From Pisaster brevispinus (lineage: Eukaryota; Echinodermata; Asteroidea; Forcipulatida; Asteriidae), in NCBI GenBank assembly GCA_023634235.1, contig JAMKCF010000018.1, positions 6,770,768 through 6,834,767 on the forward strand: a stretch of DNA of 64,000 nucleotides. Direction: 5' to 3'. Shown piece by piece: positions 55,157 to 64,000 of the stretch (its first letter is position 1; every line of letters begins with the position of its first letter). Position numbers and translations under genes: made by a program. Under the pieces are notes generated by a model. The model saw only the letters and a program-made list of their open reading frames with translations, searched no databases and was not told the origin of the DNA.

Positions 55157-58100
55157 ATGGAACAGCAGAACCTGGTGCAGATTTTACAGGGTTCGATACA
55201 CCCTGATACTCGGGAAGAGGCGGAGAAACAGTTAAATGAGGTAAGAAAATGCTGGGTGAATTTTCTGATAAATTTGACACATGGTTCGTCGAGAGACACA
55301 TCATGGCGGTATGCATGGCATCTACATGACTGAAGTGTTATTGCGCAATTTGCAGTTCATCCCCACTTAGGCTAAGTCCTGATATCAATTAGGGCAGATA
55401 TGTCCTTTTGTAGAAATATTTATGTCACCTCTTTCACGAAGGGAGGTACGTGTTAAAAGGTTTTAATTAAAATAAATAGTGAAAATAAAGTTATTGCTTT
55501 TTGTTTGGACATGTGTTGGACATGTTGGACATGTTGGAAGAGTAACTTTTCAACTTTAGACTGGTTAATCATGGAGGTAGTAATTAAATTAATTTTTAAA
55601 ATAAATCATTCAAAAAATACATGTAGTGGGGAATAAAATGTATTTGACTGCCACACACTCAATCATTCTTATTGTTAACCACCAACAAAAGTAATGTCTT
55701 GAGTAGTCTAAATGAATTAATTTTTTTTTTTTTTTATGAATGAAAATGGCAGTCGGATTCGGAAATTTACCCCATGTATAAACACCTCAACCATTTTCAA
55801 GTTTCTAGTATTTAGTAAAAGCTTTTAAAAATATCCATGGCAATGTAAAATGTCATAAACTGTGTGTGGGATAATTAATAATAATAGTGAAAACAGTGAC
55901 CGATATGCAATGATATAACAGAATAATAATAAATTGTTTGGGGGAGTTTTGAGAGTGTTGGAATTAGACTTTTTAAAACTTTGGCTTTGACGGGGGCAAC
56001 CAAACATTTAAGTAAGCAACGGTGATTTGTGGGAGATTTCAACTGATTTATTTTCCTCTCTTGGTATTTTTGACAAATTTTCTGACGACTTGTAGGCCTA
56101 CTGTCAGACTGTAAAAAAAGTACTACTTACTAATGCATGTTGAGTAAAACAAATTGATGCACAAAGGATGCTCAAAGGACGCACATTGCTGCTACTGATG
56201 GGTACACAAACAAGAACGATTGTTGTGTACAGTACAGAGAGCAAGGCATGCACTGCGGCGAGAGTGATGTGTTTATGAATAAGAGGTTATGCTTTTGCAT
56301 GAAACATAACCTGAACGAGGTTGAGATTAGACTCCACCACCGCACGTCTTCCGGCCCTGGATTTGGTCTGGGACAGTAAACAGGCAGACAGAAGTCTATA
56401 TAAAGCTGGAGCTCAAGTCAAAGTCATGGTTTCGAAAAAGGGCCTACAAACTTGTCAGTGAAACGTTACAAGCTGAGACACAGCGGCAGATAGAGTCGGA
56501 GAAGTCGGAGAGTCGGTGGATAGAGTCGGAGATGTTGATTAGAAACGAAACGATGTGTGAGAAGCAAATGCAGACAGAACATTTTTTAATTTTTGTTTTA
56601 AGTTGTCAAATTGTAATAATTGAACATTTTTTTTGAACAGGTCCACAAGATTATTGGATTCTCCCCGACACTTTTACGGGTGTTGATGGACGAAAATATC
56701 CCATTCCCAGTCCGACAAGCGGGCGTGATTTACCTCAAGAACATGGTCACCCAGTTCTGGAATCTACGAGAACCTGACAGCCCCCTAGAGCCCATCCCGT
56801 TTAGCATTCATGAGGATGACAAGGTTATTGTGAGGAGTAATATCATTGAGGCCATCATAACCAGCCCAGACCTCATCAGGTAAAAGGTGGCGAAGCGTGT
56901 GTTGTTTGAGAATTTACGATCACCCTCACAATGACACCACGACTTAACCAAGTAAAGATGACAAATGTTCTTATAAAATGCATCAGGATTTATTTATTCT
57001 CTTTCCAAAAAAATATCAAATCATTCACTGAAACAGTTACCCTTGGCTGGTAGCCATGGCCAAGAATGGCTGGAATCTTGGACTTGCATCCCATAGGCCT
57101 ATGCCGAAAACATTGATAACCAATGGTGGCAGCCTGTCAATCTTTCATAATTCTCCATTGTACAACAAGGGATGGAATCGGGAATTGCACTAAAAACCTT
57201 TCCGAAAAAGGCAGAGCATGAATTCCAGTGCCCTTTGTCCCTCTTTTGTAGCCTCGATTCCAGACCTTTGTCCTGTTGGACAAATGTGGCATACAAGAAT
57301 GGACGGGCTGCCACCGGCCACCAGTCCGAGCATTCCAAGGTTTTTAGTAGACCATGGCAGATTATGGGAACTACGCTGAGTGCCAGACTCATAATTATTT
57401 TCTCACACATCAACACCAAACCCCCGTGCTAATTATGAGAACATTTGTTGTCATTCCTTTGTCAAGTTAGACTTTCATTGTGGCTACGATGTTTTCCCCA
57501 AGGAAAAAAGGTTACTTAAGAAGTCTTTCCTGTTTTTATAGTTGTAAAAATTGCTTAATATTAAAGTTTTGTTTCAAGCTATACTTGAAAGTTAGGTCAT
57601 CCCCTCGGTAAGTACTTCAAAACTTAACCACCATAAAAACTGACTTGTTGAGAAGCACTGCAGCTGTTGACAGTGTAAACTGTTTTGAGAAAGGAATCCC
57701 TTTGAAGTAATATGGTTTGGACAACTTATTACCCCAAAACACTTAAATCTGAGAAACGATTCATGCATGAATCGTTTCTCAGATACCTGAGGGTTGGTGT
57801 CCGTTCGCGAATGCTGCGGCCAGAGATTCTGTTGGTACCCGCTATCACCTCTCTAAATGTGGATGGTATCGATGCTCTGGATGGAAATACCGTGACGGTT
57901 TTTTGCTGTTCTCTCAGCAAGTAGACACTGTATTCAGCTGAAACTTTAAAGAGACTACATTACACCGGTTCTCCGTTCTCTACACTGGCTTCCTATTCAC
58001 AAGTGGATTCAGTTCAAAATCCTTCTTCTTGTATACAAAGCAATACATGGCCTCGCTCCCACATACATCAATAGTCTCATCTCACAAAAGTTGCCTACTT

Positions 58101-61100
58101 CATCCATGAGCCTTCGATCAACATCCAATATTCATCTTCAACTTTCCAATGGCCCACGCACGAACACCCGCTATGGTGAATGAGCAGTCTCAGTAGCTGC
58201 ACCAACTCGCTGGAACAAGCTCCCTCTACACATCCGCGACTCATCTTCGATCAGCTCATTCAAGTCTCAGTTAAAAACACATCTTTTCAGACAATGTTAA
58301 AGCGCTTTGTAACGCCTGTGGAAAGCGCTATACAAATGTTATTATTATTATTATTATTTATTATTGCTATTCATGTATTTTTTCTTGATAATTTTGCCTA
58401 CATGTATAAATCTGCATTTTGTTGACAAAAAACCTATCTATGACCCTACCTTTAATTGATGGTTGTCACCTTTTTTTGCTTGGATACACAGGGTGCAACT
58501 GGCTGTCTGTCTGAGCGTAGTTCTGAAGTACGACTACCCAGGCCGATGGGACACCGTCTTAGACACAATGTCGAACTACCTCACGTTGGATAATCCCGGT
58601 ACCCTGCACGGAGCACTCATCTCTGTGTACCAGCTGGTCAAAAACTACGAGTGAGTTTGAGAAAATCACACTCTCGGACATGAGTCGGACTTGAGTCAAA
58701 TTTGTACACAAGATTATTAGTGGACTCATGTTTCGATCCTGTCAAATTATACATGTAAATAACAACCCAACACACACATGTACACACACACACATGCACC
58801 AATATCACACACCACTGTCAGCCACGCTTGCCAATTTGGCAGTCAAATAGCACATTCAACAAATTACAGAGCTCGATTTTTACAATGGACAACAGACCCA
58901 AGGCTAGCAATTTTAGTGTCAGGCCACTAAAGAAATGACCTGGGGTTGATTTCACAAAGAGATAAAGACTAGTCTTATCTGAAGTTAGGACCAGTAACTG
59001 GTCTTAACTTAGGACTAGTTCTATCTCCTAGCATTGCCTAGGACTAGTCCTAAGTTAGGATGGGTTTTGTGAAACCGACCCCAGGGCTGATTTCAAAAAG
59101 CTGTTAAGCAGAAAATACTGCTTAGCAATTTTGCTATGCTAAGCTTAAAAATGAGTGGGGCACCAGTCACAACAGCGTAAGCTTTATGGAATTTTGGCTG
59201 GTAACCAGTTTTTGCCAAGCAATATTTTTCTGTGCTTACAGGTTTTATAAAATTGGGCCCTGACTAAGTCCCACAGTCTCGTGTTTTCAATTGAATAACA
59301 ATTCAACTGTATAACAATACATGTACCTCACTGTGTAAGTAGTATCTTTAGAAAAAAATTAATGATAATTTGGGGTCTGATAAATTACCTTCAATTCTTT
59401 TGGGTAATTTAAGTATACTTAATACCGTTAAGACAAATGGGATAAATATTCTCCTACATGTCTTAGTGCTTGTTCATACAAAAGCAATGAAATGCATTGT
59501 TCAACTGTGTTTCAGCAAGGGGCTGTTTTCTGCAAGGGTCAAATGTCATTCCTGAGAATCCTGACGGAAGTAGCAAATGAAAATAAAGAATTAGCTGCTG
59601 CTTTTATCGGCCAAAATGACCTGTGGGAAATAATGCCCAAATTTTGCAAAGTGCCTCACAATTCGACCAGCCGTCGATTTCACCAAACTCTTCCTAACTT
59701 AGGATTAATCTTAGGACTTAGGACGAGTCCCAGCCTTGTACTGTAACATGTAAACCTTAAGATTAATCCTAAGTTAGGACTAGTTACTCATCCTTACTCG
59801 AGATAGGATTAATCCTAGCGTTTTGTGAAATCGGCTGCTGAGCTGTTAATGACAATACAACACGTACCAAAAGCAGTAGCAGAAGCAGTCGTCTTGAAAA
59901 GGTGTGAAAAGAAAGGACCAGAATGCAGCTAGAGGGAGGGTAACTATTAAGTATGAAGACGAGAAGTGGAGTTGCAAACCGAATTTGATGTTTGTTTGTT
60001 TGTTTGTTGTCTTCGTTAATTCCCAGGTACAAGAAACCGGATGATCGCGAGCCGCTGAACGTAGCCATGATGCGCTTATTACCCATAATGCATCACCGCT
60101 GCATCCAGCTTCTTCCAGACGCCTCGGACTTGTCCCTACTGATGCAGAAGCAGATTTTGAAAATTGTCTACGCCATGATTCAGGTAGGAACAATTCATCT
60201 TAGAAAAAAAAAAGGCGATACTTCTCGATCGGGTATTTTCTTGGTAGCCTGTTGCCTTATGAACTGAACTAGTTTATAGCCCTAGCCCCAGCACTGGGCA
60301 TTTACTCTGCTCAATGAACTTGCCACTAACGCATTCATAAATACCTGGGCGGTTCATCCATTCCGATTGGTCGAGAGAGAACTGTTTAAAATATGGCCCG
60401 AGGAGATTGAGTCAAAAGAGGGCGCTATCAGATGATCGCGTGGAGCGTGCAAATTTTACGGCCCAATTTGAGTTTCATTTAATGATTCTGGTTGTGAAGC
60501 CAAGGACTCTCAGAAAAGCGAACTAATACCCTATACCATGTGTATACTAGCCAAGAACCCAATGGAGAGAAGACAAGGAAGGCAGTTTCAGTTTTAGACG
60601 TGGGAGGAAAACCCCAGAGAATTATTTTCCAGGGAAAACCCACGCAATCAGGCAGGGACTGAAAACCCAATCCACATAGTGCCCCCGGTGGGATTTGAAC
60701 CGGGGTCCCAGAGGTAAAAGGCAAGGCAAGATAACCACTACACCAACCTGACCGCCTGAGTTGGTAAAGACACATGTTTGAAACTTGCGTGTGATAGTTT
60801 GAAACTTAAGCGTGCAGGTTCTAAACTTGTGCAGGGAACTACTTTGTACTCGACATAAATAGAAATTGTTAACGTAGAGTTGAGGCGAGCTGAGGCGTAG
60901 CTGTCAGAATTTTTTTTTGCAACTCTTAAAAGTTTTGGGATGTTTTTTTAAATGGAAAGGTGTTTGTGAATGGAAATAAAAGAGGGGTGACTCTGTCTTA
61001 GATGGCCGTTTTAAACCCTGCAGGGTCCTGCTCAATCGATAAAGGACCTAGCCTTTGGCAACAGAGTATGGGATTCAGTTGTCTAATCAAGGCAACAAAA

Positions 61101-63093
61101 CTTTTACCGTTTGGCGCATTTTGTTTTATTGATAGGGATAGCGCTAGGCATACCACTTTCATATAAAACACTACAGTGGCGTTCTGGATATGAGGGTCCG
61201 TTTCTTGGGCGGAAATATTTCAGAACTCCATAATTCAAATTTCACCTGAAAGAAAATACTAATCTCATGGGATAAACATTCTATTTCAAGGGCAGCATAC
61301 ATTTTGTGGCAGTTGGTTTTTGGACTTTGTTGAATTTGGTTATAATTTGTTTTCTTCTTCTTTCTTTCTTTGTGTAGTACCATCTTCCATTAGATTTAGT
61401 CAACAAGGAAGTGTTCAAGTTCGACCAGTGGATGGAGATACTGCAGACCATTGTTGGCCGGCCCGTCCCCGAGGTATGTGGTAGTGAAGTAGCTTGCTCA
61501 AGGACGCAAGTGCCACGACTGTGTTTTATAGCAGTTACCATTGTGATCAGGGATGTAATTTCTGGTGTTTTTTGTTCAGAAATCTTCTTTTTTTACCCGC
61601 CCCCCAAAAAAAAAAAAAAATAATAATAATAAAAAATAAGAAAAACAAAAACAGAAACCTTTTTTTTATTTTTGTTTTTATTAAGATAAAATAGAATGCC
61701 CTGATTGCAGAGTAGGGCTTTTTAAACCGAAGATAAATAAGTAGGCTTCGCACTTGCAAGCTTTCGAGCAGTCACGCGCACTGGACTCAACCTGTGGTGT
61801 TTCTAATCAGCAGAGTGTTACAAGATTTTTTAATTTGTTACAAGACCAGAATCAAAATGAGAAGAACACTATCTACACAGTTTCACATTTGAGCTGTTTT
61901 TGGAACAAAGAATAAGAGAAGTTTTATCAAGTTATTCTTATGGGTAATTACTTAACAGAATTGAAAGATATTTGTATTCATCAGTTTAAATAAAAAACAC
62001 AGTGAGGTGATATTATTTTTAAAAATACAAGACCACCGGGCTTGTACGGTCGTAAGTTCACTGGCCCAATGCAAGAATCCCTGGCCTCAGGCCTGCGGTC
62101 CAGTGTCAAATTCGAGCCCTGATATCCAGAGTCTTTAAACGGTGAAGCATACTCCTAAGGAGTTAGAGACGTTAGTAAAGATTTGTTAATACAATTTGTT
62201 GTAGGCTTCACTCCAAGTGGACATTGATGACCGACCGGAGCTGCCATGCTGGAAGGTCAAGAAGTGGGCACTGCACATCCTAGCCAGAGTCTTTGAAAGG
62301 TGAAGTTTTTTTTTTAATCTTAAAGGTATTGTCATACTTCGGTAATGAGCACCAAAAAGTTTATGCAATTTTAAATGTATAACGTGATTATAGTGATAGT
62401 GGGTTTACTTCTTCATTGTGTGCTTTTACTCTATGGTATTATTTATTAATTTGTTGTTTACTGATGTATTGGTTTACTGTATATTTTGTTGTATTTTCCT
62501 GTGCAGCGTTTTGAGGTTTTATGTAAAACGCTATATGAAGAATAAATTATTATTATTATTATTATTATTAAAAGTTGTGTAATATCTACCGAATAGCTTA
62601 CTTGTTATAAAGATGGTAATGGATATTTGTCTGAAATGGCCTCATTGATTAGAAATCAATACAAGTTTTGTTTGAATCTCCAAAACTCACTTCAAGGCGA
62701 GTTTTGGAGACTAAATTTTTAGTAGCTCAAACACCCAAACTGTTTGACTCTGATTATGGTGGGATGCCTGATCCCATGTAAAGTGTGATCAGTTTACTAG
62801 TGCAGTCCTCAGTCCAACACCATTCAGTAACTCAACACCCAAACTGTTGGACTCTGATTATGGTGGGATGCCTGATCCCATGTAAAGCATGATCAGTTTA
62901 CAAGTTCAGTCCTCAGTCCAACACCATTTATTTTATACTCAACACCCAAACTGTTTGATTTTGACCGGTCAGTTATTAATAAAATATTTCTAATGAGGTT
63001 TTTGAATTGAAATTATACACAGATATGGAAGCCCAGGAAATGTCGTCAAGGAGTATGTGAAATTCTCAGACTGGTTTCTGAAGACATTTTCTG
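55157..63093 (+). CDS. IPO7: Importin-7/8 (RanBP7/8-type nuclear import receptor), 5' part
   Basis: Importin-beta family receptor that binds RanGTP and carries ribosomal proteins, histone H1 and other cargo through nuclear pores. Exons: 55157-55240, 56641-56879, 58492-58650, 60027-60183, 61378-61473, 62205-62299, 63023-63093. They give 300 codons plus one base and phases agree at every junction. The gene runs past 64000 (family about 1040 aa). Landmarks: importin N-terminal domain with EKQLNE, then [83 protein letters not shown] and [11 protein letters not shown]. These follow human IPO7 in order. A single invertebrate IPO7/IPO8 orthologue is expected. Introns contain a LINE end, SINEs and palindromic elements. 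A second copy of exon 1 lies at 43043. Confidence 0.94.
57747..57784. repeat. Perfect 38-bp palindrome
   Basis: ATCTGAGAAACGATTCATG followed immediately by its exact reverse complement, with no spacer. It abuts the dispersed repeat at 57784-57945 in importin intron 2. Confidence 0.95.
57968..58380 (+). mobile_element. LINE (L2/CR1-like) 3' end
   Basis: Frame 57968-58300 encodes a reverse-transcriptase C-terminus typical of L2/CR1-type LINEs: [27 protein letters not shown], then [18 protein letters not shown] and [11 protein letters not shown]. One in-frame TGA sits before AVSVAAP where the family usually has Arg, consistent with a CpG-type change, so the copy is dead. The 3' tail AAGCGCTTTGTAACGCCTGT, GGAAAGCGCTATACAAATG and (TTA)n follows. 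It lies in importin intron 2. Confidence 0.85.
58941..59083. repeat. TTAGGACTAG palindromic element
   Basis: Starts TGGGGTTGATTTCACAAAGA and ends GGGTTTTGTGAAACCGACCC. AGGACTAGTCCTAAGTTAGG units lie between. It is immediately followed by a GGGCCC-family element. Confidence 0.8.
59084..59260. repeat. GGGCCC-family palindromic element
   Basis: Starts GGGCTGATTTCAAAAAGCTG and ends GTTTTATAAAATTGGGCCC. The interior has GGGCACCAGTCACAACAGCG and TTTTGGCTGGTAACC. Confidence 0.75.
59677..59837. repeat. TTAGGATTAATC palindromic element
   Basis: GATTTCACCAAACTCTTCC at the left and GCGTTTTGTGAAATCGGC at the right. Internal CTAACTTAGGATTAATCTTA and AAGATTAATCCTAAGTTAGG arms. It is a diverged relative of 58941-59083. 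Confidence 0.7.
60478..60760 (-). repeat. SINE, GGATTGGGTTTTCAGTC family, full reverse copy
   Basis: On the minus strand the head GTCAGGTTGGTGTAGTGGTT (A box) and CCGGTTCAAATCCCACCGG (B box) is followed by CACTATGTGGATTGGG. It ends with CCTTGGCTTCACAACCAG. This intact copy shows the target that is split at 19763-20120. Confidence 0.85.
62505..62570 (+). repeat. LINE/SINE-type 3' tail with (TTA)n
   Basis: GCGTTTTGAGGTTTTATGTA, AAACGCTATATGAAGAATAA and TTATTATT repeats resemble the tail of the LINE at 57968 and the Leu-like SINEs. The rest of the element is unrecognised. Confidence 0.6.
62727..62965. repeat. Tandem repeat, ~104-bp unit, 2.3 copies
   Basis: Units start at AACACCCAAACTGTT (62730, 62834, 62941). 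They share CTGATTATGGTGGGATGCCT, GATCCCATGTAAAG and GTCCTCAGTCCAACACCATT. It ends about 60 bp before importin exon 7. Confidence 0.9.
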
Positions 63094-63501
63094 GTGAGTG
63101 AATCCGGAACTGTTTCACTGTGTTTGGTCGAGTGGGCCGTAAATGAAAAAGATGGTCTTGCAATTATTCAGAATTTTGTCGGTGCCGTTCGGAGTGACTT
63201 CATATTTGTTGTTGTGCTGTCGGCAGTACTGAGTGGTGGTCGGTTCTGCACAACCTTGATCAGGTTTGTCTCTAGGGGCATTCTGGATCAAAATTTGGCC
63301 CAGGCATGCTGAATTGAAACGAGGTTCTCTGATTTTTGGGGTGTTTTTTTTGTTTCATGTTTTGCTTTGGTTGTAAACACCCTACTGTGCCCTTTGGGCC
63401 TGGGGCATTATAAAATATGGTTTTATTTTTATGATATTTGTGAATTGATTGATCTGAAGTAAACAAAAAAGGTAATGTAATATTTATTTTTGCTTATTGA
63501 C

Positions 63502-63630
63502 AACAATTTGCATGTGTCGACCCACAATTTGTGCATACTGGCCCACAATGTGTGCATATCGGCCCACAATTTGTGCATATCGGTCCACAATTTGTTAATA
63601 TCGGTCCACAATTTGTGTGTATTGGCCCGA
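63502..63630. repeat. 21-bp tandem repeat, about six units
   Basis: Unit TCGGCCCACAATTTGTGCATA with scattered changes. The period is a multiple of three, so a minus-strand frame stays open with a 7-residue repeat. It lies within the importin intron after exon 7 and is unlikely to be coding. Confidence 0.85.
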
Positions 63631-63844
63631 TACGCTAGCTTGTGTATGAGGAGAACCTTGCTGATCCTACATAGACGTAGTACTCCAGCGTCACAGACCT
63701 CCTTTTCTATAGAAATGTGATGTCAGCAAAGAAGGTTCTATTGTTCTGGCTGTGTAGCACAGAACCGGAGTCAGCTCCGGAACCCGAGGCATATCCAAAC
63801 CAGGGGCGTGGTTTAGGAGAATTTGGGGTTGAACGAAGAAAACT

Positions 63845-63930
63845 TGACTAGAGCAAGATTTGAACTTGTGACCTCTGGATAAACGTGCTGGCACTCTCTA
63901 CCGACTGAGCTATCTAGCCTTAATGTTGGA
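63845..63930 (-). repeat. tRNA(Asn)-like SINE, copy 3
   Basis: On the minus strand CCAACATTAAGGCTAGATAG, CTCAGTCGGTAGAGAGTGCC and CAAGTTCAAATCTTGCTC match the copies at 4766 and 10121. The tail continues to the left with TTTTCTTCGTTCAACCCC. The loop is GTTTAT instead of GTTAAT. Confidence 0.75.
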
Positions 63931-64000
63931 GGTCTACCTATTTTGTCAATATCTTTGTTCGGGGGGTGCCAGTCAGAACCATTCATTTATTTGTAAATTT

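Noticed and set aside
58180..58425. 81-aa frame in importin intron 2
   Set aside because: Off-frame shadow of the LINE reverse-transcriptase tail.
62727..63630. Possible CRISPR-like arrays (regular repeats)
   Set aside because: Units are contiguous without unique spacers and the genome is eukaryotic.

Overview
The window is eukaryotic. Its genes are split by introns with GT/AG borders, intergenic DNA is AT-rich, SINEs and MITE-like palindromes are dense, and there are microsatellites and one 100-N assembly gap (36177-36276). Animal orthologues are recognisable (TFIIH p62, importin-7/8). The expansion of secreted FAMeT-domain genes and the repeat style suggest an invertebrate deuterostome, most like an echinoderm; that placement is inference.

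Layout. 1-5300: repeats only. 5322-16558 (+): a complete GTF2H1 (TFIIH subunit p62) gene, 11 coding exons, 558 aa, every junction phase-consistent. 16.6-22.4 kb: repeats, a short hAT-type zinc-finger relic at 18584 and a three-level nest of insertions at 19.57-20.47 kb. 22589-28830 (+): a two-exon gene for an 849-aa type I membrane protein with a cholinesterase/carboxylesterase ectodomain, a neuroligin-like layout and a damaged nucleophile elbow; a TATA box lies upstream. 30.7-32.2 kb (-): the 3' part of a Penelope-like retroelement (GIY-YIG endonuclease). 32711-35644 (-) and 48424-50922 (+): two closely related genes for small secreted FAMeT-domain (Methyltransf_FA) proteins. A third, frameshifted copy is at 36312 beside the N gap, and a decayed exon lies at 45.0 kb. 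55157-63093 (+, running off the window): the 5' 300 codons of an importin-7/8 gene, with a second intact copy of its first exon at 43043.

The right half is shaped by a segmental duplication. About 36277-44369 and 50580-56360 are direct copies. The first carries a 3.6-kb terminal-inverted-repeat transposon at 38207-41820 whose empty site is preserved in the second. A further ~1.5-kb inverted duplication relates the two FAMeT genes. The duplication reproduced both a FAMeT exon and the importin promoter plus first exon.

The genes do not form a pathway: transcription/DNA repair (GTF2H1), cell-surface adhesion or esterase-like function, secreted FAMeT proteins and nuclear import (IPO7). The most unusual content is in the FAMeT paralogues with unrelated signal-peptide exons, the duplicated importin first exon, the orphan histone-type 3' stem-loop at 13.78 kb, and the pseudoenzyme-like esterase.
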